Positions 47,548-57,313 of a stretch of 64,000 nt of DNA are shown in pieces (position 1 is the first letter of the stretch; each line of letters begins with the position of its first letter). The notes under the pieces are model-generated. The model had not been told where the DNA came from and made no database searches. It was given only the letters and a program-made list of their open reading frames with translations. The position numbers and the translations under genes were made by a program. Origin of the DNA: Idiomarina aquatica (GTDB lineage: Bacteria; Pseudomonadota; Gammaproteobacteria; Enterobacterales; Alteromonadaceae); contig NZ_SNXI01000011.1 of assembly GCF_004362895.1 (NCBI RefSeq), positions 1 through 64,000 on the forward strand. The letters run 5' to 3'.

Positions 47548-48407
47548 TCGTCCTTGTCCTTCGATCTACGGTTCAGGTATTGATATTCTTCCAGGCTGAC
47601 AGTCAGCTCTGCACCAACTAACACTATGTTCCAGGATAAATAAATCCAGATAAGCAAAATGGGAACCGTCGCTAACGCACCATAAATGGCCTGATAAGTG
47701 GGAAAGTGCGTGATATATAACGAGAAGATTTGTTTACTAAGTTCAAACAAAATAGCGGCAATGACGGCACCAAAAGCGGCATAACGGAACTTAACGGTAC
47801 GATTAGGTACCAGCTGATAAAGCAGAACAAATGCCACAAAGCTGGTTACAACGGGAACAAACCACAGCATAAAACTGCGCACACCGGATACATATTCTTC
47901 CGCAAACTGCGTCAGAGAAATGAGATAAGAGGTTGCAGCTAACCCTGAACCAATAAGCACGGGCCCGAGCGTGAGTATCATCCAGTAAATGGCCAACGAC
48001 ACAATAAAGCGCCTTTTACTGGTGTCTCGCCAGATAGTATTTAGCGTGGAGTCGATGGCTGAAATCAGCATCACCGCGACCACAAATAAAAAGCCAATGC
48101 CTACAGCTGTCATTCGTGAGGCGTTAGCGACAAACTCGTCGATATACTGTTTGAGTTGCTCGCCTGATGTCGGCAGTAAATTAGCGATCAAAGCGTCTTC
48201 AATATTGCGCTGTAACTGTTCGAATACCGGAAACGCCGAAAAAATAGTAAACATAACAACAATCAGCGGCACCAACGACAGCAGACTGACGTAGGTAAGA
48301 TGACCTGCCGTGACGTTGATTTTATCAGCAGAGCAGCGTTGTCCGAAATACTTAAAGAACTGCGCACCCTGTTGTAGCTTTTGCTGCCAATCCATCGTTG
48401 TTTTCAC
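47544..48407 (-). CDS. yihY: YihY/BrkB family inner-membrane protein
   Basis: 287 residues from GTG 48407, favoured by AGGA about 7 nt upstream; TTG 48425 or ATG 48395 are alternatives. Six TM helices; conserved [16 protein letters not shown] and [18 protein letters not shown]. Once called RNase BN in E. coli, this was later corrected; function is unknown. Confidence 0.85.
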   Translation of the reverse strand: MKTTMDWQQKLQQGAQFFKYFGQRCSADKINVTAGHLTYVSLLSLVPLIVVMFTIFSAFPVFEQLQRNIEDALIANLLPTSGEQLKQYIDEFVANASRMTAVGIGFLFVVAVMLISAIDSTLNTIWRDTSKRRFIVSLAIYWMILTLGPVLIGSGLAATSYLISLTQFAEEYVSGVRSFMLWFVPVVTSFVAFVLLYQLVPNRTVKFRYAAFGAVIAAILFELSKQIFSLYITHFPTYQAIYGALATVPILLIWIYLSWNIVLVGAELTVSLEEYQYLNRRSKDKDE

Positions 48408-48480
48408 GCGTGAGTCCTGAGCCAATTTGTGATTAAGATACGTATCAGTACGTACTATATCATGTGGGAGTTTATCACTT

Positions 48481-49197
48481 ATGGCAATGGTGGTGTTCGG
48501 AGCAGCAGGCGGACTAGGCTGTGCGATAACGGAGCGTTTGGTTCATGAGTTCCCGGAGCAACAGGTAATTGCTATTTCTCGTCAGCCAACTAAGCGTCGT
48601 ATCGCCGGCGTTCAATATATTGCGCTGGGTGAGTACAGTGAACAAAGTTTGAGTCAATGGGTGTCCAATTTTAAGCAAACCGGAGCGCAACTTGATGGCG
48701 TGGTCTCCACCATCGGTATGTTGCACGATGAAGAAGCATTTCCGGAGAAGCAACTAGCAGATATCACAGCGGATAATCTGGAAAAGTTGTTTGCCGTTAA
48801 CGCGGCTGCTCCGATGCTGATCCTCAAGCATTGCCAGTCGTTATTCGATAAGAAACACAAGGCATTTTTTGTTCAGTTATCGGCTAAAGTGGGTAGTATA
48901 GAGGACAATTACCTGGGTGGCTGGTACGCGTATCGGGCGTCAAAAGCCGCGCTCAACATGCTGTTAAAAACAGCCTCGATAGAGTTAAAACGCAGTCATA
49001 AGAAGCTGGTTGTTGCGGCGATTCATCCCGGAACAACGGATACCCGGTTATCGAAGCCTTTTCAAAAGCGCGTACCTGAAGGCAAGCTCTATTCTGCTTC
49101 CTTGTCCGCTAAGCGTATTGTGCACGTGATAAAAGGATTAACCCCTGATAAGTCAGGAGGACTGTTTCACTGGGATGGAGTAAAATTACCTTATTAG
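48481..49197 (+). CDS. Short-chain dehydrogenase/reductase (CsgA-like)
   Basis: 238 residues, classical SDR. Cofactor motif GAAGGLG at the N-terminus, active-site Ser in QLSAKVGS and YxxxK as YRASK. Substrate unknown. It is divergent from yihY and followed by the small Pmp3-like gene. Confidence 0.88.
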   Translation: MAMVVFGAAGGLGCAITERLVHEFPEQQVIAISRQPTKRRIAGVQYIALGEYSEQSLSQWVSNFKQTGAQLDGVVSTIGMLHDEEAFPEKQLADITADNLEKLFAVNAAAPMLILKHCQSLFDKKHKAFFVQLSAKVGSIEDNYLGGWYAYRASKAALNMLLKTASIELKRSHKKLVVAAIHPGTTDTRLSKPFQKRVPEGKLYSASLSAKRIVHVIKGLTPDKSGGLFHWDGVKLPY

Positions 49198-49259
49198 ATG
49201 TCATTATTGCATTTAGTCTGCAAATGGTTCTAAATTGGTAAAAAACCAAGGAGCATCAC

Positions 49260-49502
49260 ATGTTATACATCCTCGCGATCTTATTGCCGCCGTTGGCGGT
49301 GTTATTCACCGGTAAAATATTTCAGTTTATTTTTAATCTTATTTTGGCGGCTGTCGGTGTGATTTTAGCCGTGGTCACGCTGGGCGCGTTCGGTTTAATC
49401 TATATTCTCGCTATCATTCACGCGATCATCATTGTGCATGGACACCGCCAGGAAAAACGTGACGAACGGTTAGTGCGTGCAGTGCGGGGGGATAAAAAAT
49501 GA
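49260..49502 (+). CDS. Small YqaE/Pmp3-like membrane protein
   Basis: 80 residues. Two or three TM segments with the Pmp3-like start LYILAILLPPLAVLFTGK, then a charged tail. The family is linked to membrane potential and salt stress in yeast and plants. It is longer than a typical 52-residue YqaE. AAGGAG lies upstream. It overlaps the DUF2959 gene by 4 nt. Confidence 0.65.
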   Translation: MLYILAILLPPLAVLFTGKIFQFIFNLILAAVGVILAVVTLGAFGLIYILAIIHAIIIVHGHRQEKRDERLVRAVRGDKK

Positions 49503-50131
49503 GGCTATTAGCCGCAGTTACGGCAGTTTTATTGTTAACGGGGTGCCAGACGGCTTATTACTCGACAATGGAAAAACTGGGTATCGAAAAACGCGATATA
49601 TTGGTTGACCGTGTTGACGAGGCCAAAGATTCTCAAGGTGAGGCACAGGAAGAGTTTCGTTCAGCTTTAGAGCGTCTGGATACCATGCTTAACATTGATG
49701 GTGGCGAGCTGGAAGAGCAGTACAATGCCCTGAATGACGATTACGAAGCCAGCAAATCCGCAGCTGAGCGCGTACGTGAACGTATTGATGCCGTCGACAA
49801 TGTCGCTCAGGACTTATTTGATGAGTGGAGTGAGGAGTTAGAACAATATTCTAATGATTCGATGCGCCGCCAAAGTGAACGCCAACTGCGCGAAACAGAG
49901 CGCCGTTACGCCGACCTGATTCGTACCATGGAACGAGCTGCGAGCAAGATGGATCCGGTGTTGGCGAAGTTACAGGATAACGTTCTGTATCTTAAACATA
50001 ACCTTAATGCACAGGCAATTAGTGCCATTCGAGGCGAGTTTGATAATTTACAGGTGGATATCCGCGATTTAATCAAAGAAATGGAAGCGGCGATTGCTGA
50101 ATCGGATAAGTTTATTGCGTCGATGAACTAA
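49499..50131 (+). CDS. DUF2959 lipoprotein
   Basis: 210 residues. Lipobox LLTGC (Cys16), then a highly charged helical protein with coiled-coil character throughout (for example SERQLRETERRYADLIRT). DUF2959 members are of unknown function. Being coupled to the Pmp3-like gene suggests a shared envelope role. Confidence 0.8.
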   Translation: MRLLAAVTAVLLLTGCQTAYYSTMEKLGIEKRDILVDRVDEAKDSQGEAQEEFRSALERLDTMLNIDGGELEEQYNALNDDYEASKSAAERVRERIDAVDNVAQDLFDEWSEELEQYSNDSMRRQSERQLRETERRYADLIRTMERAASKMDPVLAKLQDNVLYLKHNLNAQAISAIRGEFDNLQVDIRDLIKEMEAAIAESDKFIASMN

Positions 50132-50188
50132 GCGGCTCGCTCGTTACGTATGCAATACCTAGTCACAGCAAATAAAGGATAGCTTTGA

Positions 50189-50701
50189 ATGTCAATTTTA
50201 TTAATTGGCGGTAGTCGCCGAAAAGACTCACTTAATACAAAAGTTAAACATCGTATTGCAGAGGTCGCTGATAAATACGGTATTCACTACAAGTTACTTG
50301 ATGCCGATGCACTTGATGCACCGATTTATCACGGTGATTATGAAGCAGCTGAAGGCGTGCCGGAGTCGATGCAAACGTTGGCGCGGGAAATAAAAGCTGC
50401 GTCTAAGGTTGTGTTAATCAGCCCGGAATATAATTCATCTGTGTCGCCATTAATTAAAAACGCTATCGACTGGGTTTCTCGAGTTGAGAGCCAGGCATGG
50501 CAAAACAAAAAGGTGCTCTTAGGCGCGGCGTCACCGGGTGGTTTAGGCGGAATTCGTGGTTTGATGCACTTGCGCGACATTTTGGGCAATGTGCAGGCCT
50601 GGACTGCGCCTAATTTCGCTATCTGCCCAAACGCCAATGACGAAACCATTGCAAATATGGACGAGTCATTTCTGAAAAGCTTTCTGGAGCAGGGTGATTA
50701 G
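50189..50701 (+). CDS. NADPH-dependent FMN reductase family protein
   Basis: 170 residues, flavodoxin-like fold. GGSRRKDSLNTKV binds the FMN phosphate, and SPEYNSSVSPLIKNAIDWVSR is diagnostic. Could be a quinone, azo or chromate reductase. Convergent with the TetR gene, overlap 4 nt. Confidence 0.88.
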   Translation: MSILLIGGSRRKDSLNTKVKHRIAEVADKYGIHYKLLDADALDAPIYHGDYEAAEGVPESMQTLAREIKAASKVVLISPEYNSSVSPLIKNAIDWVSRVESQAWQNKKVLLGAASPGGLGGIRGLMHLRDILGNVQAWTAPNFAICPNANDETIANMDESFLKSFLEQGD

Positions 50702-51318
50702 TCTCTCTGGCTAAGGCCGTCGAGATAAGTTTCGATGGCCTTACTGCCATACTCACTTAAATCAAAATAGTTGCTGTCGAGTAACCAGTTGTAAATTAAT
50801 CCATCAACCATACCGAAAAGGCCAATCACCGCCATTCTGGGGTCAGTCTCGGGTTTTAATTGCTGATCCTGCAATGCTTTCTCGAACAACGTTTCGAAGT
50901 CTTCTATGCATTCATTCCGACCACTGACATGACGCAATTTTATGGGGTTGACTTCATCAACGTATTCACACTTGTGCAGTAAAATACTGGCTAGCGCCTG
51001 TACCCGCTCATTACTTTGAATTCGGGTAAGAAACTCAATGGTGCGTTTACGGATTTCCTTTAAGGCGTCGTAGTCTTTGAGTTCAGCGATGTGCTCGCGC
51101 ATCTCGTCTATGGGTAACCGAACTCGATCCATCAGTGACTCGATCAAATCCTGTTTATGACGAAAGTGGTGGTAGATGGCGCCGCGAGTTACTCCTGCTT
51201 GCTCTGCAACCTGGGCCATAGACGTGTGGGCGACACCATTTTTACCGAACAGAAGTTCGGCTGCATCGAGCAATTTAGCCCGCGTTTCCATGGCATCTTC
51301 TTTAGTCCGTCTTACCAA
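50698..51318 (-). CDS. AcrR-like TetR-family repressor
   Basis: 206 residues. The HTH is VAEQAGVTRGAIYHHFRHK, the AcrR/TtgR subfamily pattern, with a helical ligand-binding domain. Efflux genes that such regulators normally control are not adjacent here. Target may be distant. Confidence 0.85.
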   Translation of the reverse strand: MVRRTKEDAMETRAKLLDAAELLFGKNGVAHTSMAQVAEQAGVTRGAIYHHFRHKQDLIESLMDRVRLPIDEMREHIAELKDYDALKEIRKRTIEFLTRIQSNERVQALASILLHKCEYVDEVNPIKLRHVSGRNECIEDFETLFEKALQDQQLKPETDPRMAVIGLFGMVDGLIYNWLLDSNYFDLSEYGSKAIETYLDGLSQRD

Positions 51319-51384
51319 AATATCACCTTCCAGTCAGTTACCTGCGAACTTAAGCACAATTAATTATATCGCACATTGTTTAAT

Positions 51385-51400
51385 CATGCACCTACGCATG
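51385..51400. promoter_or_regulatory. Palindrome upstream of the TetR gene
   Basis: CATGC-6nt-GCATG, 67 nt upstream of the repressor start. It resembles the TACATGC half-sites used by AcrR-type regulators, so it could be the autoregulatory operator. Confidence 0.4.
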
Positions 51401-51431
51401 TATAAGTACCAAGTTCGGAATTGAAAAGTCC

Positions 51432-51461
51432 TTGTGATAGCGGTCTAGCTGTGCAGATAAT
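51432..51461 (+). promoter_or_regulatory. Promoter candidate for DUF3081-trhA
   Basis: TTGTGA (51432-51437) and GATAAT (51456-51461) with an 18-bp spacer, 52 nt upstream of the DUF3081 ATG. Confidence 0.4.
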
Positions 51462-51512
51462 ACGTAAGACATAGTACTGATTATACAAGTAGTCGGAAAC
51501 CGTGGAGGTTTT

Positions 51513-51794
51513 ATGAAAAACGAAATTGATTTTCGCCTGATTCTTGATGCGTACGAAAAAATTCATGAGCATGGTGAGGCAAAGCAGGGCCAGCACGTGT
51601 TAGACGGCATCACTGCATTTACTGACCATGATGGCTACACGGTGTTTCTGGAAGGGCATGGTGTTAAGTTTCGGCTGGAATTTCATAACAAATATCATCT
51701 GGATTATGATAACGGCACGCAATTAGATAACTTTATTCGAGCCCTTAAAAACATTTCTGAAGGTTATGAAACGCCCGGCAGAGAGCGTGGATGA
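51513..51794 (+). CDS. DUF3081 family small protein
   Basis: 93 residues, soluble. Opening MKNEIDFRLILDAYEKI and middle GITAFTDHDGYTVFLEG match DUF3081, confined mainly to marine gammaproteobacteria. Function unknown. TGGAGG upstream. Overlaps trhA by 4 nt, so the two are coupled. Confidence 0.75.
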   Translation: MKNEIDFRLILDAYEKIHEHGEAKQGQHVLDGITAFTDHDGYTVFLEGHGVKFRLEFHNKYHLDYDNGTQLDNFIRALKNISEGYETPGRERG

Positions 51795-52453
51795 GTAAAA
51801 AAGCCTATACCTTCCGGGAAGAAGTTGCGCATGCCCTTACGCATGGTATTGGGGCTGCGCTGAGTATTGCAGCACTATCGGTGATGGTTTGGTGGGCTTT
51901 AGCCTACGGCGATGTTTGGCACGTCGTGTCCGCGAGCATTTATGGTGCCAGCCTTATCATTCTTTATACTGCTTCAACTCTTTACCATGCATTCCCGTGG
52001 CCGAGGCTAAAAGGATATTTTCAGCAGCTCGATCATGCTGCAATCTTTTTATTGATAGCAGGCACTTATACGCCCTTTGCGCTGATTAATTTGCGCGGTC
52101 CCTGGGGCTGGAGCCTGCTCGGCGTGGTGTGGGGTATCGCACTCATTGGCGTGGTAATTGAGCTGTTTGTAAAAGACGCGCCCAAATGGCTATCGTTGAC
52201 CTTGTATCTGGGTATGGGATGGATGGCGTTGGTTGCCATTAAGCCAATGCTGGATAATGTCCAACTCGAAGGTTTGATGTTACTTCTGGCTGGCGGCCTG
52301 GCCTATACGCTGGGCGTGGTATTTTATGTTTGGAAGTCATTACCCTACCATCATGCTATCTGGCATTTGTTTGTCTTGGCCGGTAGCGTTTTTCACTTCT
52401 TTTCTATTTTTTATTACGTACTGCCGCAGCCTGAAATATTGGCGCTTGGATAA
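51791..52453 (+). CDS. trhA: TrhA/hemolysin III (PAQR) family membrane protein
   Basis: 220 residues, seven TM helices. The PAQR signature EEVAHALTHGIGA, DHAAIFLLIAGTYTPF, and HAIWHLFVLAGSVFHFFSIF with the three-His metal site are all present. E. coli TrhA (YqfA) is tied to membrane fluidity. A bidirectional terminator follows. Confidence 0.92.
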   Translation: MSKKAYTFREEVAHALTHGIGAALSIAALSVMVWWALAYGDVWHVVSASIYGASLIILYTASTLYHAFPWPRLKGYFQQLDHAAIFLLIAGTYTPFALINLRGPWGWSLLGVVWGIALIGVVIELFVKDAPKWLSLTLYLGMGWMALVAIKPMLDNVQLEGLMLLLAGGLAYTLGVVFYVWKSLPYHHAIWHLFVLAGSVFHFFSIFYYVLPQPEILALG

Positions 52454-52456
52454 AAA

Positions 52457-52484
52457 AATACCCGCTCAATGGCGGGTATTTTTA
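52457..52484. terminator. Bidirectional intrinsic terminator (trhA/typA)
   Basis: AATACCCGC and GCGGGTATT (52457-52480) make a 9-bp stem with a 6-nt loop, with T-runs on both sides, between convergent trhA and typA. Confidence 0.85.
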
Positions 52485-52501
52485 GCTAAGCAGCGTGGCT
52501 G

Positions 52502-54340
52502 TTAAGCTTTAGGCTCACGGCCCGCGCGCTTACGTTCGTTTTCGGTTAACAAACGCTTACGAATGCGGATAGATTCAGGCGTAACCTCAACCAATTCGTC
52601 ATCGTTAATAAACTCTAACGCTTGCTCAAGTGTGTATTTAATTGGCGGGCTCAATGTTTGAGCGTCGTCAGTACCTGAAGCACGAACGTTGGTTAGCTGC
52701 TTACCTTTTAGACAGTTAACGGTTAAGTCGTTAGAGCGGTTATGAATACCAATAACCTGGCCTTCATAAACTTCGTCACCGTGCGCTGCGAATAATTTAC
52801 CGCGTTCTTGCAGGTTAAACAGTGCATAGGTCAGTGCTTTACCCTGTGCGTTAGAAATCAATACGCCGTTTACACGCTGGCCGATGGTACCGCCTTTATG
52901 CGGGCCGTAATGGTCAAACGTGTGGTACATCAAACCAGTACCTGAGGTCAATGTCATGAACTCAGTCTGGAAACCAATCAAGCCACGGCTTGGTACTTCG
53001 AAATCGACGCGCACGCGGCCTTTGCCATCCGGAGTCATGTTGGTCATTTCGGCTTTACGCAAACCAAGCTTTTCCATAACCGCACCCTGGTGCTGTTCTT
53101 CGATGTCTACCGTCAATGACTCATACGGTTCCATTTTCTGGCCGTCTTCGTACTTGATGATAACTTCCGGGCGCGATACGGCTAATTCGAAGCCTTCACG
53201 ACGCATGTTTTCGATTAATACGCCTAAGTGCAGCTCACCACGACCAGAGACACGGAATTTATCCGGGTTATCAGTTTCTTCAACACGCAATGCGACGTTA
53301 TGGACTAGCTCTTGTTGCAAACGCTCAAGAATTTGACGAGAAGTAACGAATTTACCTTCTTTACCGGCAAATGGTGAGGTGTTGACCTGGAACGTCATGG
53401 TAACAGTCGGTTCGTCAACGCTTAGCGGCTTCATCGCTTCAGCAGCACCTACCGCACAAACGGTGTCTGAAATTTTAAGTTCACCCAAACCGGTTATGGC
53501 ACAAATGTCGCCTGCATGAGCTGATTCTGCGTCAATGCGGTCAAGACCCAGGTAATTAAATACTTTACCGATTTTACCGCTACGCTCTTTGCCGTCAGCA
53601 CCAACGATAGTAACCGGTTGGTTTACTTTAACGCTACCACGAGTTACACGACCAATACCGATAACGCCAAGGTAACTTGAATAATCAAGTTGAGAAATCT
53701 GCATCTGTAAGTCAGCGTCAGGATCTGCGTCCGGGTGGCTGACTTCGTTAACGATAGTTTCGAACAACGGCGTCATGTTTTCGCCAACCGTTTCTTCTTC
53801 ACGAGTAGCCCAGCCATTCAGTGCCGAAGCGTAAACAACAGGAAAGTCTAACTGTTTGTCGGTTGCGCCTAAGTTATCAAACAAATCAAACACCTGATCC
53901 ATCACCCAGTCAGGGCGAGCGCCGGGACGGTCGATTTTGTTGATGACAAGAATCGGGTTCAAACCGTGCTCAAACGCTTTCTGTGTAACGAAACGCGTTT
54001 GCGGCATAGGGCCGTCAACAGCGTCGACCACCAGCAATACGGAGTCAGCCATTGATAATACACGTTCTACTTCACCACCAAAGTCGGCGTGTCCCGGAGT
54101 ATCCAGAATGTTGATGCGGTAGTCCTGCCAGTTAACGGCTGTATTTTTTGCCAAAATGGTGATGCCGCGTTCTTTTTCCAGATCGTTAGAGTCCATGATG
54201 CGCTCTTCGAGCTCACCACGACTTTCTAAGGTGCCAGATTGTTGAAGTAGTTTGTCGACCAGTGTGGTTTTGCCATGGTCTACGTGCGCAATAATCGCAA
54301 TGTTGCGAAGTTTATTAATATCAAATGCCTGAGTTGTCAT
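52502..54340 (-). CDS. typA: Ribosome-associated GTPase TypA/BipA
   Basis: 612 residues. G1 [11 protein letters not shown]3 [12 protein letters not shown]4 [10 protein letters not shown]. Elongation-factor-like architecture with the BipA C-terminal domain. Involved in 50S assembly and stress/low temperature growth. Divergent from glnA across a 373-nt regulatory region, as in E. coli. Confidence 0.97.
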   Translation of the reverse strand: MTTQAFDINKLRNIAIIAHVDHGKTTLVDKLLQQSGTLESRGELEERIMDSNDLEKERGITILAKNTAVNWQDYRINILDTPGHADFGGEVERVLSMADSVLLVVDAVDGPMPQTRFVTQKAFEHGLNPILVINKIDRPGARPDWVMDQVFDLFDNLGATDKQLDFPVVYASALNGWATREEETVGENMTPLFETIVNEVSHPDADPDADLQMQISQLDYSSYLGVIGIGRVTRGSVKVNQPVTIVGADGKERSGKIGKVFNYLGLDRIDAESAHAGDICAITGLGELKISDTVCAVGAAEAMKPLSVDEPTVTMTFQVNTSPFAGKEGKFVTSRQILERLQQELVHNVALRVEETDNPDKFRVSGRGELHLGVLIENMRREGFELAVSRPEVIIKYEDGQKMEPYESLTVDIEEQHQGAVMEKLGLRKAEMTNMTPDGKGRVRVDFEVPSRGLIGFQTEFMTLTSGTGLMYHTFDHYGPHKGGTIGQRVNGVLISNAQGKALTYALFNLQERGKLFAAHGDEVYEGQVIGIHNRSNDLTVNCLKGKQLTNVRASGTDDAQTLSPPIKYTLEQALEFINDDELVEVTPESIRIRKRLLTENERKRAGREPKA

Positions 54341-54480
54341 TAAGAAAGCCTGTGTTTGTCGGAGTAAACCCTGCCGACAGAGGGTTGATAAAAAAGAGCG
54401 GCGTATTCTACCTGTTTAGTGACTAATTAAAAAGCCTTTGTTCGTTTTTTACTCAAAAGATTCATAAAGCAACATCAAGA

Positions 54481-54517
54481 TGCACCATTATGGTGTACAA
54501 TGCACTAATATGGTGCG
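54481..54517. promoter_or_regulatory. Two tandem NtrC enhancer sites upstream of glnA
   Basis: TGCACCATTATGGTGTA (54481-54497) and TGCACTAATATGGTGCG (54501-54517) are near matches to TGCACCA-N3-TGGTGCA, spaced 20 bp centre to centre, two helical turns. The sites centre at about -118 and -98 from the expected sigma-54 start. Confidence 0.85.
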
Positions 54518-54579
54518 AAAGGTGTTGCTAGGCTTCCCTTCTAAAATCGTAACCTATTGAAATAAGTGAAATATTTATA

Positions 54580-54596
54580 TTGGCACGGCTGTTGCT
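54580..54596 (+). promoter_or_regulatory. Sigma-54 promoter of glnA
   Basis: TTGGCACGGCTGTTGCT matches TGGCAC-N5-TTGC exactly. Transcription would start near 54607, leaving a leader of about 107 nt. The 373-nt gap 54341-54713 contains this promoter and the NtrC sites; I see no gene in it. Confidence 0.9.
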
Positions 54597-54713
54597 TAGT
54601 AAAACGTGTCGAGTCATTACAACAAAATTAATTGTGATCGAAACCGCTATTAACAGAGTTATCGATTACACTAGTTAAAAATAACTAATTTATTCATTCC
54701 GCTGGAGGAAAAC

Positions 54714-56123
54714 ATGTCAGCAAGCAAGATTTTCGATGCCATTAAAGAACACGACGTAAAATTCGTTGATTTGCGCTTTACCGATACCAAAGGTAAAGAG
54801 CAGCACGTCACTATTCCGGTGTCGCAAATCGATGATGACTTCTTTGAAGAAGGTAAAATGTTTGACGGCTCATCGATTTCGGGTTGGAAAGGGATCAATG
54901 AGTCAGACATGGTATTGATGCCTGATTCAGATTCACTGGTACTGGACCCGTTTACTGACGAAATGACCCTGAACGTGCGTTGCGATATTCTGGAACCGGA
55001 TACAATGCAAGGCTACAGCCGCGATCCACGTTCTATTGCTAAACGAGCAGAAGAATTTTTACAGTCATCAGGTATTGCTGACAACGCCTTTTTTGGTCCC
55101 GAACCGGAATTTTTCTTATTTAATGATGTGCGATTCCACACCGACATGAGCGGCTCGTTTTATAAAATAGATGCCGAAGAAGCCAAGTGGAATTCAGGTC
55201 GTGAATACTCTGAAGGTAACCTGGCACACCGCCCAGGTGTTAAAGGAGGCTATTTTCCGGTTCCTCCGGTAGATTCAGCACACGATATTCGCGGCACCAT
55301 GTGTCTGGTTATGGAAGACATGGGATTGGTGGTTGAAGCACACCACCATGAGGTTGCAACCGCAGGACAAAACGAAGTTGCTACTCAGTTTAACTCGTTG
55401 ACTAAGAAAGCCGACGAAATTCAGGTTTACAAGTATGTTGTGCACAATGTAGCCCATAGCTATGGCATGACAGCGACCTTTATGCCGAAGCCATTGGTGG
55501 GTGATAATGGGTCCGGTATGCATGTGCACATGTCATTGCAAAAAGGTGGCGAAAACCTGTTTGCAGGTGACCAGTATGGTGGGTTAAGCGAAACTGCATT
55601 GTATTATATTGGTGGTATTATCAAACACGCACGTGCCATTAATGCGTTTACCAACCCATCGACCAACTCATACAAACGCTTAGTACCTGGTTTTGAAGCG
55701 CCGGTAATGTTGGCTTACTCTGCACGTAACCGTTCGGCTTCTATTCGTATACCGCTGGTTTCGAGTGCAAAAGCACGCCGCATTGAAGTACGCTTCCCTG
55801 ATCCAAGCGCAAACCCATACTTATGCTTTACTGCGCTACTGATGGCAGGTCTTGATGGCATCCGCAATAAGATACACCCTGGCGATGCTATGGATAAAGA
55901 TCTGTATAACCTGCCGGCCGAGGAAGCGCGCGATATTCCTACCGTGTGTCACTCTCTGGAGATGGCATTAGAAGCGCTGGACAAAGATCGTGACTTCTTA
56001 AAACAAGGCGGAGTAATGGATGACGATATGATCGACGCATACATTGATCTGAAATATAACGAAGTCGAGACACTGAAGAAAACAACGCACCCCGTTGAGT
56101 TTGATATGTACTACAGCTGCTAA
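54714..56123 (+). CDS. glnA: Glutamine synthetase type I
   Basis: 469 residues, GSI-beta. [13 protein letters not shown], active-site and metal motifs GPEPEFFLF and the adenylylation site Tyr398 in DLYNLP are clear. It makes glutamine from glutamate, ammonia and ATP. Controlled by NtrC at a sigma-54 promoter and by adenylylation. Confidence 0.98.
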   Translation: MSASKIFDAIKEHDVKFVDLRFTDTKGKEQHVTIPVSQIDDDFFEEGKMFDGSSISGWKGINESDMVLMPDSDSLVLDPFTDEMTLNVRCDILEPDTMQGYSRDPRSIAKRAEEFLQSSGIADNAFFGPEPEFFLFNDVRFHTDMSGSFYKIDAEEAKWNSGREYSEGNLAHRPGVKGGYFPVPPVDSAHDIRGTMCLVMEDMGLVVEAHHHEVATAGQNEVATQFNSLTKKADEIQVYKYVVHNVAHSYGMTATFMPKPLVGDNGSGMHVHMSLQKGGENLFAGDQYGGLSETALYYIGGIIKHARAINAFTNPSTNSYKRLVPGFEAPVMLAYSARNRSASIRIPLVSSAKARRIEVRFPDPSANPYLCFTALLMAGLDGIRNKIHPGDAMDKDLYNLPAEEARDIPTVCHSLEMALEALDKDRDFLKQGGVMDDDMIDAYIDLKYNEVETLKKTTHPVEFDMYYSC

Positions 56124-56152
56124 TTTCTATTGCTAAGACTTTAGCAATTACT

Positions 56153-56176
56153 AAAAGGGAGCAAGGCTCCCTTTTT
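56153..56176 (+). terminator. Intrinsic terminator after glnA
   Basis: GGGAGC and GCTCCC pair with loop AAG, preceded by AAAA and followed by TTTTTT. It lies 30 nt after glnA and before glnL, so glnLG would be made from read-through or their own promoter. Confidence 0.85.
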
Positions 56177-56189
56177 TAAGCAGAATACA

Positions 56190-56206
56190 TGCACTATATT
56201 GGTGCA
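56190..56206. promoter_or_regulatory. NtrC site in front of glnL
   Basis: TGCACTATATTGGTGCA is a near-perfect NtrC palindrome 18 nt ahead of the glnL ATG. As in E. coli glnLp it likely represses glnL by steric block. Confidence 0.8.
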
Positions 56207-56224
56207 TCCAACGTGAGTTAATTT

Positions 56225-57313
56225 ATGGCGGCGCTAAAAACACAACAGGCAACTATACTGGATGCTTTGCTGACAGCGGTCGTGGTGCTGGATGAACAAC
56301 TGGTTATTCGACAGGTCAATGCGGCAGCTGAATCGTTACTCGACCATAGTGCCCGTAGACTGTTAAACGAGCCCTTTGCCAGTAGTTATGTGTCTACCAC
56401 ATTAAGTTCGGATTTACTAAAGAGTTGTTTACTCGACCAACAAACACTGGTTAATTCCGAAGCTGAATTGGTGTTGCATTCTGGGCATAAGATCACGGTT
56501 GAAGTGAGTATCCAGTTTTGGCACGACGGCGCTGCCGATATGCCCCGTTTGTTGCTGGAATTGAGACAAGTTGATTTACAGCGTCAAATTTTGCGGGAAA
56601 ACTCGCAACGGCAACAATTATTCGCAACACAAAGTTTGTTACGCGGCATGGCTCATGAAATTAAAAATCCTCTTGGCGGGCTGCGAGGGGCTGCACAATT
56701 GCTAGCGAGGCAATTACATGATGACGAGCTGTTGGAATATACCGACCTTATTATTGCTCAATCTGACCGACTACGTAATTTGATTGACCGGCTGTTGGGA
56801 CCATCACGGATTGACCAGCCAAAAACAGTTAACTTACACCAGGTAATCGAGCGTGTACTTCAGACGGTTAGCTACGAGTATGAGAAAACCTTGGTGTTAA
56901 AGCGTGACTATGATCCTTCGTTGCCGCATTTGAGTGGCATAGAGGATGCGCTCGAGCAAGTGTTCTTAAATATCGTACAAAATGCAGCACAAGCCCTGGA
57001 TGGCGACGGTGTTATTACCGTTAGAACCCGGGTCGAGCACCAATTAACGCTGTTTGGGCAACGCTACCGTCAGTGTGCGGTTATCAGTATTCACGACAAT
57101 GGTCCGGGAATACCGGCCTCACTTCAGGGGCAAATATTCTATCCGATGGTGAGTGGACGACCCGCAGGTACCGGCCTTGGGTTGTCATTAGTGCATAGCC
57201 TAGTCCATCAGCACGGCGGCAAAATTGAGTTTAGCTCAGAGCCAGGCCATACCTGTTTCAACCTTTTCCTTCCTTACCGGCAGCCGGAGGCGTTTGCGCA
57301 TGACGACCGCTAA
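56225..57313 (+). CDS. glnL: Nitrogen regulation histidine kinase NtrB
   Basis: 362 residues. PAS domain (about 10-110), DHp with H144 in HEIKNPLGGLRGAAQ, and HATPase with FLNIVQNAAQALDG and GTGLGLSL. It phosphorylates and dephosphorylates NtrC under PII control. 3' end overlaps glnG by 14 nt. Confidence 0.95.
   Translation: MAALKTQQATILDALLTAVVVLDEQLVIRQVNAAAESLLDHSARRLLNEPFASSYVSTTLSSDLLKSCLLDQQTLVNSEAELVLHSGHKITVEVSIQFWHDGAADMPRLLLELRQVDLQRQILRENSQRQQLFATQSLLRGMAHEIKNPLGGLRGAAQLLARQLHDDELLEYTDLIIAQSDRLRNLIDRLLGPSRIDQPKTVNLHQVIERVLQTVSYEYEKTLVLKRDYDPSLPHLSGIEDALEQVFLNIVQNAAQALDGDGVITVRTRVEHQLTLFGQRYRQCAVISIHDNGPGIPASLQGQIFYPMVSGRPAGTGLGLSLVHSLVHQHGGKIEFSSEPGHTCFNLFLPYRQPEAFAHDDR

Noticed and set aside
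54357-54379. TGTCGG...CCGACA hairpin in the typA leader
   Set aside because: Only 6 bp with an 11-nt loop; likely chance.
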